Source of the DNA: Campylobacteraceae bacterium
GTDB taxonomy: Bacteria > Campylobacterota > Campylobacteria > Campylobacterales > Campylobacteraceae
Length of the DNA: 26,261 nucleotides
Assembly (NCBI GenBank): GCA_031259875.1
Contig: JAIRKW010000047.1
Coordinates: forward strand, 1-26,261
Direction of reading: 5' to 3'
The notes beneath the pieces were generated by a model that did not search any database, had not been told where the DNA came from, and saw nothing but the letters and a program-made list of their open reading frames with translations. The translations under genes and the position numbers were made by a program. This document shows, in pieces, positions 1-8,297 of this stretch. Positions within the stretch are counted from its first letter, which is position 1. The number at the start of each line of letters is the position of its first letter.

Positions 1-320
1 ATGAATAGGCTTTTATTTATAAAAGAAGCGTTGTTGGCGGCATTAAAATGCACAATTTACAGATTGTCTGCATTATTAGCATAATGAGTTTTATGAGTAC
101 GTCATTAGTTATTATTTTAATAGTTTATTGAACCTGTTTTAAATATACAATGGTTTTGAAGCTTTTTTGCAACATTCAAAAAACACTGCGTTTTTATTAT
201 GGCAAAATTTTTGGTTTTTGAAATAGGTTTAATTGGATTTTGCAAAGCGATGTAACAATTAAAATATCATTGCTGTCATCATTAATTTCTGTACAATTAT
301 TCGCTGTACTAACAAGCAAT
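1..320. other. Intergenic/left-edge region without a supported gene
   Basis: AT-rich stretch downstream of smpB. A 27-codon frame starts at base 1 and stops at 82-84, but its upstream context lies outside the window, so it cannot be judged. Small dyads are visible: a perfect 6-bp inverted repeat with a TAGC loop at 71-86, an A5C/GT5 hairpin at 179-195, and a 5-bp stem at 291-309. None has the GC-rich stem of a convincing terminator. I see no tRNA-like or tmRNA-like segment, although smpB is adjacent. Confidence 0.5.
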
Positions 321-773
321 TTATATCCGCTTCATTGCTGCTTTTGCTTCGCGGTCTGCCTCTTTGCGTTTTAAACTTTCTCTTTTATCGTGCTCTTTTT
401 TGCCTTTAGCTAAAGCGATTTGTGCTTTTATGCGGTTTTTGTCATTTAGATAAAGACTTAAAGCTACAATAGTCATTCCATCTTTCATTACTTTACCGAA
501 AAGTTTATCTATCTGTTTTCTATGCAGTAAAAGTTTTCTGTCGCGCCGCTCGTCGGGTTTGAAAAATGGATTTGCCGTATTCATGTGTGAAATATGAGCA
601 CCTATTAAAAATACTTCGCCTTTAATGATTTTTACAAACGAATCTTTCAAATTTACACGTCCAAGCCGTATAGCTTTAACTTCACTGCCCTTCAATTCAA
701 CTCCTGCTTCATAGCTTTCAAATATCTCAAAATCATGCAACGCTTTTTTATTGCGTGCTATTGTTGTACCCAT
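321..773 (-). CDS. smpB: SsrA-binding protein SmpB (trans-translation)
   Basis: SmpB binds tmRNA and delivers it to ribosomes stalled on broken mRNA, so that the nascent peptide is tagged and the ribosome released. The 150 residues match the usual family length. Visible family features are an N-terminal strand region with ARNKKALHDFEIFESYEAGV, then GSEVKAIRLGRVNLKDSF, and HISHMNTANPFFKPDERRDRKLLLH. The basic C-terminal tail (from about residue 120, rich in K, R and E) is the part that enters the mRNA channel. The ATG at 773-771 overlaps the ispE stop by one base (TAATG), and AAGG lies about 7 bases upstream. It is the last gene of the uvrD-truB-ispE-smpB operon. Identification is secure. Confidence 0.97.
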   Translation of the reverse strand: MGTTIARNKKALHDFEIFESYEAGVELKGSEVKAIRLGRVNLKDSFVKIIKGEVFLIGAHISHMNTANPFFKPDERRDRKLLLHRKQIDKLFGKVMKDGMTIVALSLYLNDKNRIKAQIALAKGKKEHDKRESLKRKEADREAKAAMKRI

Positions 774-1540
774 TAATTTACCTTAAAAAATGTACTTCCG
801 CTGCCGCTTAAAAACAACCCAGTGTCAGCTTTTGGTTTTAATGACGGATAGCATATCAAAACGCTTCTTAAAAGGTCGTTTAAAGCCGTATTGTCGAATT
901 TTTCTAATACTTCTTTAGAATTTAAAAAGGTAAGTTTTTGCGCTGCTGTCTTATTGATATCATTTTGCCGGCATTCTCTGAATTTGCCGTAAACCAAAGC
1001 CGTATCGCACATTGCAACGTCAAATATAAGTTCGATATTTGGTATTTCGTCCTGCAAAGGTTCTATAATTTCGCCTATGCCGCTTACATTTGCTGCTTTA
1101 CATTCGTATAAAAAAAAGTTTACATCTGCGCCTATTTTGCTTCCGATACCGCAAAGTTCTTCTGTTGACAATCCAAGTTCAAGAGCCTTGTTGATGTACA
1201 GTAAAAATGCCGCCGCATTGGAGCTGCCACCGCCCAAACCACCGCCCAAAGGTATATTTTTTTTAACGCTTAAAAAATACTCGGCAAAAAAATTGTCCAT
1301 TTTTTTCGTGTTTGCGGCATTTTGCAGCAGTTTGTACGCTCTGTAAATAGTATTTTTTTCAATGCTGCAATTAAATTTACCCTTCAATTCAAAACCTTTT
1401 ATATGAAGCGGTTTAGGTAAAAATTCAAGCTCATCATAAAGATTATCAACTCTTACAAAACGAGATATTATCTCGTGGTAATTATCTCTTGTGCCTACAA
1501 TTTTTAAGAAAATATTAATCTTTGCGTGTGATTTTATCAT
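773..1540 (-). CDS. ispE: 4-diphosphocytidyl-2-C-methyl-D-erythritol kinase (IspE)
   Basis: IspE is the cytosolic GHMP-family kinase that phosphorylates CDP-methylerythritol in the MEP isoprenoid pathway. The N terminus has the IspE-type KINIFLKIVGTRDNYHEI (substrate Lys/Asp region). The glycine-rich ATP loop PLGGGLGGGSSNAAAF lies at about residues 97-111, and a C-terminal GHMP motif LSGSGSTFF is near residue 244. At 255 residues it is a little short but typical for Campylobacterota. The ATG at 1540-1538 overlaps the truB stop by four bases, so translation is probably coupled. In Campylobacter jejuni csrA separates truB and ispE; here there is no room for it. Confidence 0.95.
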   Translation of the reverse strand: MIKSHAKINIFLKIVGTRDNYHEIISRFVRVDNLYDELEFLPKPLHIKGFELKGKFNCSIEKNTIYRAYKLLQNAANTKKMDNFFAEYFLSVKKNIPLGGGLGGGSSNAAAFLLYINKALELGLSTEELCGIGSKIGADVNFFLYECKAANVSGIGEIIEPLQDEIPNIELIFDVAMCDTALVYGKFRECRQNDINKTAAQKLTFLNSKEVLEKFDNTALNDLLRSVLICYPSLKPKADTGLFLSGSGSTFFKVN

Positions 1541-2361
1541 ATCTCTATCTTATTTAAAATATAATCAACGCCATTTTGGTCTATCTTTACAACTGATAAA
1601 AAGTTATCCGTTACTACAAAATACTCTCCAAAATTACTCTTTTTAAACTGTTCTTTTTGCAAAACTCTGCCCAAAAGTAAATCCTCTTTCTTTCCTTCGT
1701 AAAAATTCTCTTCCAAATCTAAAAAATTTGTTATCAAAAGCGGCTTTTCATTTTCATATTTAAACTCTCCTTCGCTTTCTCTTTGCAAAGATTTCAAACA
1801 TCCCTCAATGCCAAGCGATGCAGCTAATATTGCACCCAAAGAACGGATATATCCGCCTTCGCTGACTTCTGCTTCAAAAGTTACAAACGGGTGTTCGTAG
1901 TTTTTTATTTTAAAACTAAAAACCTCTGTCGTTATCTCTTTCAATTCGAACTCTTTGCCTGCTCTTGCCAAATCATACGCTCTTTTACCGTTAATGCGTT
2001 TTGCGCTAAATTTTGGCGGAATATATTTGATTTGCCCGATAAGTTTTGCCGCCGCCTGATGTATCTCGTTTAAATCAAACGGTTTCAATTCTGTTATATT
2101 CTCTATTAGTTCAGCATCCAGCGATTCACTTTTTGCACCAAGCCAAAGTACAGCTGTGTATTTTTTTGGTGTTTTTTTCAGAAAACGAAACAGCTTTGTA
2201 TACTGTCCAAAAGCTATTATCAAAACACCGCTTGCATTTACGTCGAGCGTTCCAGAGTAGCCTGCTTTTTTTATGCCGTATTTCTTTTTGATTTGCGATA
2301 AGAATTTATTGCAAGATATACCGCATGGTTTATTTGCAGTAAAAAGTAGATTTTCGTTCAA
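1537..2361 (-). CDS. truB: tRNA pseudouridine(55) synthase TruB
   Basis: TruB isomerises U55 to pseudouridine in the T-loop of tRNAs. The catalytic-Asp motif is SGTLDVNASGVLI (Asp about residue 40). The family consensus is GTLDPxAxGvL, so the Pro after the Asp is replaced by Val here. Downstream are KYTAVLWLGAKSESLDAE and the YIRSLGA segment (about residues 171-177), both TruB-like. The length, 274 aa, is normal for the short Campylobacterota form without a full PUA extension. The start is TTG at 2361-2359, supported by GGAG five bases upstream and a TTGA overlap with the uvrD stop. It lies between uvrD and ispE and overlaps both. Confidence 0.93.
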   Translation of the reverse strand: MNENLLFTANKPCGISCNKFLSQIKKKYGIKKAGYSGTLDVNASGVLIIAFGQYTKLFRFLKKTPKKYTAVLWLGAKSESLDAELIENITELKPFDLNEIHQAAAKLIGQIKYIPPKFSAKRINGKRAYDLARAGKEFELKEITTEVFSFKIKNYEHPFVTFEAEVSEGGYIRSLGAILAASLGIEGCLKSLQRESEGEFKYENEKPLLITNFLDLEENFYEGKKEDLLLGRVLQKEQFKKSNFGEYFVVTDNFLSVVKIDQNGVDYILNKIEI

Positions 2362-4409
2362 ATTTTCTCCACGAATGCACTTAAAATATCACGTTTGTTT
2401 CCGCCAAAATTTATGCGCAATTTAGACTCTTTTTTGATTTTTGTAACCTCTGTTACTCTGCCTATGCCAAAAATTTTATGTTTAACGAGGTCGCCTTTTT
2501 TAAATTCCGAACTTTTTTCTATAATCAAACATCCGCCGCAAATACCGGCTTCGTTTAAAAAGCGGCTCTTTGTCAAATCTGTCCTTCTGCCTTTATAAAA
2601 GCGGCTTGCCGAACAGCTTAAAGTCAACTCTTTTTTTGCCCGCGTAATAGCAACATAGCCAAGTCTGCGTTCCTCTTCTATATCGTTTGATTCTCCGATG
2701 AGCGGAAAAAATCCCTCTTCCATTCCGATGACAAACAGATACTCAAACTCCAAACCTTTACTTGCGTGAACGCTCATAATATTAATGCTGTCACCATCTA
2801 TTTGGTCTTGCTCGCTTTGAAGTGCGATTTCATTTAAAAACATATCTATAGTAGCTTCTGGATTTTGCTTGATATAATCTCTGAAAAGTCCGAAAAATTC
2901 ATCTATATTCAAAGTGCGCTCTATAGAATCAGGAAGCTCCTTGTAATACTGTTTTATGCCAAAAGCTCTCTCCAGCTCATCAATCAAATCATAAGAGCTG
3001 TTAATACTCATAATGTTCTCTATACTCTCTAAAAATTCTGTCAGTCTTTCATAAGATTTTTTAGATGTTATATTTTTAACAAGTTCTGTATTTTTGCGCA
3101 TAAAGTCATACACAGAAAGCTTTGAATCATTTGCCAAATAGGCGATTTTATCTATTGTAACTTTGCCAAGACCTCTTCTTGGACGATTAATGATACGTAA
3201 AAGTGAAAAGTCATCGTGTGGATTGGTGATTATTCGCAGATAACTTATTAAATCTTTTATCTCTGCTCTTTCATAAAATTTTACACCGCCTACCATTTTA
3301 AATGGTATACGCATACGATTTAATCCCTCTTCCAAAGAACGCGAAAGAGCGTTTATGCGGTACAGTATCGCTATTTCTTTGGGATTTACGCCGCTGTTTA
3401 TGAGTTTTTTGACATGCATAGCTACAGTAGAAGCTTCCGCATTTTCATCGAGAGACTCCATAAATTGCACATCTTTACCTTTGCCTTTTGTACTTTTTAA
3501 GACTTTGCCTAGGCGTGAGCGGTTATGTTCTATGAGATCATTTGCTGCTTGTAAAATCTCGTCCGTAGAGCGGTAGTTGTACTCAAGTTTTATAATAGTT
3601 GTATTTTCAAACATTTGTGAAAACTCAAGTATATTTTTGATATTTGCACCTCTCCAACCGTAAATACTTTGGTCATCATCGCCTACAACACATATATTTG
3701 AGTGTGTGTAACAGAGCTTTTTCAGGAGTCTATACTGCAGGTCGTTAGTATCTTGATATTCGTCTACCATTATATATTGGTAACGGCGGCTTGTTGCTTC
3801 ACATAATTCTTGATCATTATCTAAAATTTTGTATGTAAGCGTAAGTAAATCATCAAAGTCAACAAGATTATTTTGCAGCAAATATGTTTCATACCGCTCA
3901 TAAAGCGAAGCTATAATCTCATACTGCCTGCCCTCTGCCTGCTCTTTGGCAAGTTCCGGCGTCAAAAATGAATTTTTATAGTGTGAAATCTCATTTGATA
4001 CTACAGAAGTCGGGATATCTATTTCAAAACTTTTTAAAATACGTTTTTTATCATCACTGTCTATAACTATAAAGTTATTTTTGCGCCCCAAGCGGTTAAT
4101 ATGAAATTTCAAAAACAGCAGTCCGAATTTATGAAAAGTGCATAAAAGCGGCGGATAGATAACTTTTAAATCAGCGCTTCTTAAAAGCGATAACGCTCTT
4201 TCTCTCATCTCGTTGGCAGCTTTGTTGGTAAAAGTCAATGTGAGTGTGTTGGCAGGGTCTATACCAACAACACCTATAAGATAGGCTAAGCGTGAAGTAA
4301 TAGTTTTTGTTTTACCGCTTCCTGCACCCGCTAATATCAAAACGGGATTATCTATCTTTTTGACAGCTTTAAGCTGCGACTCGTTGAGCGTATTCAAAAT
4401 GGTGTCCAT
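2358..4409 (-). CDS. uvrD: UvrD/PcrA/Rep-type superfamily 1A DNA helicase
   Basis: ATP-dependent 3'-5' helicase acting in DNA repair and replication restart. Motifs appear in order: Walker A LAGAGSGKTKT (about residues 26-36), Ia TLTFTNKAANEM, DEYQDTN (Walker B, about residue 216), VVGDDDQSIYGWRGA, YRS (motif IV region), the MSVHASKGLEF segment (motif V), and GYVAITRAKKEL (motif VI). The C-terminal 45 residues, beginning near FKKGDLVKHKIFGIGRV, form the small Tudor-like domain that binds RNA polymerase in PcrA/UvrD. Length 683 aa fits. It is the first gene of the operon running through smpB; the -10 box lies at 4446-4451. Choosing between the symbols uvrD, pcrA and rep would need a phylogeny. 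Confidence 0.93.
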   Translation of the reverse strand: MDTILNTLNESQLKAVKKIDNPVLILAGAGSGKTKTITSRLAYLIGVVGIDPANTLTLTFTNKAANEMRERALSLLRSADLKVIYPPLLCTFHKFGLLFLKFHINRLGRKNNFIVIDSDDKKRILKSFEIDIPTSVVSNEISHYKNSFLTPELAKEQAEGRQYEIIASLYERYETYLLQNNLVDFDDLLTLTYKILDNDQELCEATSRRYQYIMVDEYQDTNDLQYRLLKKLCYTHSNICVVGDDDQSIYGWRGANIKNILEFSQMFENTTIIKLEYNYRSTDEILQAANDLIEHNRSRLGKVLKSTKGKGKDVQFMESLDENAEASTVAMHVKKLINSGVNPKEIAILYRINALSRSLEEGLNRMRIPFKMVGGVKFYERAEIKDLISYLRIITNPHDDFSLLRIINRPRRGLGKVTIDKIAYLANDSKLSVYDFMRKNTELVKNITSKKSYERLTEFLESIENIMSINSSYDLIDELERAFGIKQYYKELPDSIERTLNIDEFFGLFRDYIKQNPEATIDMFLNEIALQSEQDQIDGDSINIMSVHASKGLEFEYLFVIGMEEGFFPLIGESNDIEEERRLGYVAITRAKKELTLSCSASRFYKGRRTDLTKSRFLNEAGICGGCLIIEKSSEFKKGDLVKHKIFGIGRVTEVTKIKKESKLRINFGGNKRDILSAFVEKI

Positions 4410-4445
4410 TGCTCGTCTTTTTGCTGTATTTATAAAATAGATAAG

Positions 4446-4451
4446 ATTGTA
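4446..4451 (-). promoter_or_regulatory. Predicted -10 box for the uvrD-truB-ispE-smpB operon
   Basis: On the minus strand the hexamer reads TACAAT, 36 bases upstream of the uvrD ATG. No convincing -35 box is seen, which is common in Campylobacterota. Predicted from sequence only. Confidence 0.45.
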
Positions 4452-4524
4452 CCAAAAAAATATTAAAAGAATAGTTTTTTAGCAAAGTTTATCTTAAATA
4501 CGGGCTCTTTTTGCTCTATTTTGA

Positions 4525-4530
4525 TATAAT
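4525..4530 (+). promoter_or_regulatory. Predicted -10 box for ppk1
   Basis: Perfect TATAAT preceded by TTTGA, about 35 bases upstream of the preferred ppk ATG at 4566. The intergenic DNA before it is T-rich, as is usual for sigma-70 promoters in this phylum. Confidence 0.55.
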
Positions 4531-4565
4531 AAAAAATTGTGAAAAAAGGTTATAAGGAGAGAGAT

Positions 4566-6662
4566 ATGAACGATTTAAATAATCCTGAAATATATTTAAA
4601 TAGGGAGATGGCGTGGCTTCATTTTAACACGCGTGTTTTAAGCGAATCGTTCAAAAAAGAACTTCCGCTTCTTGAAAGACTTAAATTTTTGGCTATCTAT
4701 GTTACAAATCTGGATGAGTTTTATATGATAAGAGTGGCAGGACTTAAGCAGCTTTTATCTGCCGGTATTGTAACAACAGGCAATGACGGACAAACGACGC
4801 TTGATCAGTTGCGCGCTATAAGGGAATATGTAACAAATGAAAAAGATGTTTTTGAACAGAGTTACAATGAAATAATTCAGGCGTTATCCAAAGAGAATCT
4901 TTTTGTCTCAAAATACAGCGGAGTAAGCCGTGAATTGCAGATAAAAGCAGATGAGTTTTTCTTTTCAAATATCTTTCCCGTTATTGTTCCCATAGCAGTT
5001 GATGCGACTCACCCATTTCCGCACTTGAATAACCTTAGTTTTGCGCTCGCCGTTAAATTGCAAGACTCCGAAAATGGCAAAATAAAATATGGAATGATAA
5101 GAATCCCAAGAGTACTGCCAAGATTCTATAAAGCGCGCGGTAATGTTTATATACCTATCGAATCCATCGTAAAATGGCACGTTGAAGATATATTTCCAGG
5201 TTATGCGCTTATCGCTTCGGCTCCTTTTGTAGTTACGAGAAATGCCGATATGAATATAGAAGAAGAGGAAGCGGATGATTTTATGCTGATGATGGAGCAG
5301 GGTTTGAAACTGCGCCGAAAAGGAGCGTTCGTAAGGCTTGCTATCAAAAAAGATGCAGATCCAGATATAGTTGAGTTTTTAAATTCGCATATGCATATTT
5401 TTCAAAAAGATATTTACGAATATAGTATTCCTTTAAATTTGGGAGCTTTGTGGCAGATAGTAGGAAATAAAGATTTTTTGCATTTAACGCTGCCTCCTTA
5501 TGCGCCTAAAATTTTACCGCCGTTAAACACAAATGAGTCTATTTTTTCGACGATAAATAAAGGCGATATTTTGATAGCGCACCCTTATGAGAGTTTTGAT
5601 TCTGTGACGTCATTTATTCAGGAAGCTTCAAAAGACCCGAAAGTTATCTCTATTCGTATGACGCTTTACCGTGTTGAGAAAAATTCTCCCATAGTCCAAG
5701 CGTTGATAAATGCTGCTAGTGACGGCAAACAGGTAACTGCTATGGTGGAATTGAAAGCAAGATTTGATGAAGAGAATAATCTGCATTGGGCAAAAGCATT
5801 GGAAAATGCCGGTGCACACGTAATATATGGTATTACAGGCTTTAAAGTTCATGCGAAAATTACGCAGGTCATCCGTCAAGTAGACGACAAATTGAAGTTT
5901 TATATGCATTTTGGTACCGGTAATTATAATGCTTCCACTGCTCGTATATATACTGATATAAGCTTTTTTACTTCGCGCGAAAATTATGCTAAAGATTCAA
6001 CGACATTTTTTCATATTTTGTCAGGTTTTTCCAAAAATAAAAAACTTGAGAATCTCTCTATGTCGCCTATGCAGATAAAAAATCGTGTGATTACGATGAT
6101 AAATAATGAAGCAGAAAAGAAAAACGAAGGGCATATTATAGCGAAAATGAATGCTTTAGTGGATTCTGATGTCATAAAGGCTCTCTGCAATGCTTCAAAT
6201 AAGGGTGTCAAAATAGAGCTTATTATTCGCGGGATTTGCTGCTTAAGGCCTGGTGTTGAAGGAGTGAGTGATAATATCAGCGTCAAGTCAATTGTCGGCA
6301 AATACTTAGAGCACGCGCGTATTTTTTACTTTAAACACTCAAATCCAAATCTTTTTATCTCAAGCGCGGATTGGATGCCGCGAAATTTAGAACGCAGACT
6401 CGAGCTTATGACGCCTATAGAAGATAAGGCTTTGCAAAAAAAGCTTTTTGAAATTTTGCAGGTACAGCTTAGTGATAATGTTTTAAGCTGGCAGCTTAAA
6501 GAAGATGGTACATATGAACACCAAATACCAAAAGATGGTAAAGAGATAAATTGTCAGCAGATGTTGGAAGAGTATATCAATAGGATATATAAAACGATGA
6601 AAAAGGATACAACATCTTCAAAAGCAGACCAATTGGCGAAAAAGTTATTTAAAGAGAGTTAG
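4566..6662 (+). CDS. ppk: Polyphosphate kinase 1 (Ppk1)
   Basis: Reversibly transfers the ATP gamma-phosphate to growing polyphosphate chains, at the membrane periphery. The N-terminal domain starts YLNREMAWLHFNTRVL and continues PLLERLKFLAIYVTNLDEFY, typical of Ppk1. The catalytic half has FKVHAKITQV, whose His (about residue 429) matches the phospho-accepting His of E. coli Ppk, then FGTGNYNASTARIYTD. EHARIFYF carries the second His (about residue 583) and is followed by SSADWMPRNLERR. Length 698 aa is normal. I chose the ATG at 4566 because AAGGAGA (4554-4560) lies just upstream. An in-frame GTG at 4539 would add nine residues but overlaps this ribosome-binding site region. It is divergent from uvrD. 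Confidence 0.96.
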   Translation: MNDLNNPEIYLNREMAWLHFNTRVLSESFKKELPLLERLKFLAIYVTNLDEFYMIRVAGLKQLLSAGIVTTGNDGQTTLDQLRAIREYVTNEKDVFEQSYNEIIQALSKENLFVSKYSGVSRELQIKADEFFFSNIFPVIVPIAVDATHPFPHLNNLSFALAVKLQDSENGKIKYGMIRIPRVLPRFYKARGNVYIPIESIVKWHVEDIFPGYALIASAPFVVTRNADMNIEEEEADDFMLMMEQGLKLRRKGAFVRLAIKKDADPDIVEFLNSHMHIFQKDIYEYSIPLNLGALWQIVGNKDFLHLTLPPYAPKILPPLNTNESIFSTINKGDILIAHPYESFDSVTSFIQEASKDPKVISIRMTLYRVEKNSPIVQALINAASDGKQVTAMVELKARFDEENNLHWAKALENAGAHVIYGITGFKVHAKITQVIRQVDDKLKFYMHFGTGNYNASTARIYTDISFFTSRENYAKDSTTFFHILSGFSKNKKLENLSMSPMQIKNRVITMINNEAEKKNEGHIIAKMNALVDSDVIKALCNASNKGVKIELIIRGICCLRPGVEGVSDNISVKSIVGKYLEHARIFYFKHSNPNLFISSADWMPRNLERRLELMTPIEDKALQKKLFEILQVQLSDNVLSWQLKEDGTYEHQIPKDGKEINCQQMLEEYINRIYKTMKKDTTSSKADQLAKKLFKES

Positions 6663-6727
6663 AATTTTAAAAGGATAATTGCATGGAAAGTCAATAAAAT
6701 GGTGACAAATTCATCGAAAAATTTAGA

Positions 6728-7261
6728 GTGTCATGGACGGTGTATTTTTGGCATATTTTTTGGTTTGCGGTGAAAGTTGCTATTTTAGCGGGTATATATT
6801 ATCTTTTTTTGTATTTTATAGACAGTAAAGTATTGGCAGCCAAAACATTAAAACCAGAAGATGAAGCATTGATAGCTGAAATATTAAGTATAGCTTTTTT
6901 GGTGTTTGCAGCGTTGTTATTGATAGGGCTGCTCTTTTTTATTTTGAGAGTTTTAACATTAAGAAGCACAGTTTTATTCATCGATAATGACGGTGTTTGG
7001 GTATATAGCGGTATATTTCCTTGGTCAAGAGGTTCAACAGGTGTGAAATGGAGAGATATAGACAGTGCCTCTTGTAAAATAAGCTTTTTTAGCTGGCTTT
7101 TTAAGACATATGATATTAGAGTAGGGCATAGATTTACAAAAGAGAGCGAAATCGTACTGTATAATATTTTTAATGGTCACAAAGCTATCGAGTACATAAA
7201 TGAAAGACATAAAAATTTTATTGCAAATGTTGCGCCTGAAATGAGCGCGCAATATTTATAG
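6728..7261 (+). CDS. Two-helix membrane protein with PH-like C-terminal domain, unknown function
   Basis: 177 residues read from a GTG. Two hydrophobic helices (about residues 8-31 and 52-77) are followed by a soluble part containing LRSTVLFIDNDGVWVYSGIF and a KWRDIDSASCKI segment. That resembles small bacterial membrane proteins carrying a PH-like (bPH2/DUF304-type) domain; this similarity is by eye only. The frame continues upstream past the GTG to an ATG at 6683 with a good AAAGGA ribosome-binding site 7 bases before it, but a TAA at 6695-6697 (codon 5) interrupts it. So either translation starts at the weak GTG, or the gene carries a nonsense change or a sequence error. It lies 65 bases after ppk and is probably cotranscribed with it. 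Confidence 0.7.
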   Translation: MSWTVYFWHIFWFAVKVAILAGIYYLFLYFIDSKVLAAKTLKPEDEALIAEILSIAFLVFAALLLIGLLFFILRVLTLRSTVLFIDNDGVWVYSGIFPWSRGSTGVKWRDIDSASCKISFFSWLFKTYDIRVGHRFTKESEIVLYNIFNGHKAIEYINERHKNFIANVAPEMSAQYL

Positions 7262-7315
7262 GAATATTTGGTCAAAAAATACGAGCGGCGTGTAAAATTT
7301 TATAAAAGTGCAATA

Positions 7316-7825
7316 ATGAGTGATAAAAGCGAATTTTTAATACACCCGTGGGAGTGCGTGTTTGACGAAAACTCAAGAATTTTGATATTAGGCGCTTTTC
7401 CTTCACCCAAATCAAGAGAGTATGGGTTTTACTATGGACATCCTCAAAATATTTTTTGGAAGACTTTAACGCAAGTACTTAAACAAGATGAGCCCGCAAA
7501 CGGTATGGCGTCAAAAAAGGCGTTTTTGCTGCAAAATCGTATCGCACTTTGGGATGTTTTGTACTCCTGCAAAATAATAGGGGCGGCAGATAGCACGATA
7601 AAATGTCCTATGGCAAACGACTTTTCGGATATTTTGAGAAATTCTCAGATTAAAGCAGTTTTTACAACAGGCAAAAAAGCAACAGAGCTTTTTCAAAAGT
7701 TATGCTCGCAAAAAACAGGCTTTAAGCCTATCTATCTTCCATCCACAAGTCCAGCTAATTGTGCGCAGCAAAAGAGCAAAAACTTTTTAGCAGAATGGAG
7801 AAAGATAAACAAGTTTTTAGAGTAG
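7316..7825 (+). CDS. Hypoxanthine/uracil DNA glycosylase, UDG family 6 (HDG-like)
   Basis: Predicted base-excision repair enzyme removing deaminated bases, most likely deoxyinosine. The sequence has the UDG-superfamily fold signatures of the HDG group: ILILGAFPSPKSREYGFYYG followed by HPQNIFWKTL near the N terminus, ALWDVLYSC in the middle, and YLPSTSPANC near the C terminus. Length is about 169 aa, right for the group. I prefer the ATG at 7316 (MSDKSEFLIHPWE) because homologues begin close to the IHPxE segment. A TTG at 7268 with AGGA upstream is the alternative and would add 16 residues. It follows the membrane protein gene by a few bases or about 55, depending on the start. Confidence 0.82.
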   Translation: MSDKSEFLIHPWECVFDENSRILILGAFPSPKSREYGFYYGHPQNIFWKTLTQVLKQDEPANGMASKKAFLLQNRIALWDVLYSCKIIGAADSTIKCPMANDFSDILRNSQIKAVFTTGKKATELFQKLCSQKTGFKPIYLPSTSPANCAQQKSKNFLAEWRKINKFLE

Positions 7826-7843
7826 ATTATTTACGCTTTAGTT

Positions 7844-7875
7844 TTACTGTTTTTGCAGCTTGCAATATGCAGTAA
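7844..7875. terminator. Possible bidirectional terminator between convergent genes
   Basis: Nested inverted repeat between two convergent genes: outer arms TTACTG (7844-7849) and CAGTAA (7870-7875), inner arms TTGCA (7853-7857) and TGCAA (7861-7865), separated by a small internal loop. T-rich DNA follows on both sides, but the stem is weak. Confidence 0.35.
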
Positions 7876-7884
7876 TTAAACGTT

Positions 7885-8295
7885 TTATTTGCACTTTAAT
7901 TTTGTTATTTTTGTGCCGATAGTTATATTATCTTTTTTAAAACCGCCTTCTTTTAACTCCAGCGCAAAAAGACTCTCTTTATCTGTACAGTGTAATTCAA
8001 GTGATAGAGGCTGCATAGTTTCTATCTGAAAAAGTTCTCTGTTTTTATCAAAAAATCCTATATTTAAAGTTTTTTTCGTATCCTTCATCCAAAAACAAAC
8101 GTTTTGCGGTCCAAGCCAGCCAAAAAGCATTCCATTCCCTATGTCGTCTTTGTTTGAAAGCCCTTTTCGACGTTTTTCATCTGTGTCGGCAAGCGGTACG
8201 GACAAGAGTTTGATGCCGTTACTAAACTCTATAACACATAGGTTATCGGCAAAAAGCAGAGTACAAAATAGAATATTTAAAAGTACAAATTTCAT
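7885..8295 (-). CDS. Exported DUF192 family protein
   Basis: 136 residues with an N-terminal Sec-type signal (MKFVLLNILFCTLLFADNL, likely cleaved near residue 16), so it probably acts in the periplasm. The body matches the DUF192 pattern: V.LADTDEKRRKGLSNKDDI, then NGMLFGWLGPQNVCFWMKDT, and LNIGFFDKNRELFQIETM. The family role is not established; members are small single-domain secreted beta-rich proteins. It starts 2 bases after the stop of the DnaQ-like gene and is the last gene of the rpe-trpF-exonuclease operon. The neighbours suggest no clear function. Confidence 0.85.
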   Translation of the reverse strand: MKFVLLNILFCTLLFADNLCVIEFSNGIKLLSVPLADTDEKRRKGLSNKDDIGNGMLFGWLGPQNVCFWMKDTKKTLNIGFFDKNRELFQIETMQPLSLELHCTDKESLFALELKEGGFKKDNITIGTKITKLKCK

Positions 8296-8297
8296 AT

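Noticed and set aside
1..84. 27-codon frame beginning at the first base
   Set aside because: No upstream sequence is available to judge a ribosome-binding site, and the product matches nothing I recognise.
179..195. A5C/GT5 hairpin as a terminator
   Set aside because: The stem is almost all A-T and there is no identified gene to its left in the window.
4539..4565. GTG at 4539 as the ppk start
   Set aside because: It lies only nine bases after the -10 box and before the clear AAGGAGA that serves the ATG at 4566.
7268..7315. TTG at 7268 as the glycosylase start
   Set aside because: It has AGGA upstream, but the extra 16 basic residues do not fit the family, which begins near the IHPxE segment; kept only as an alternative.
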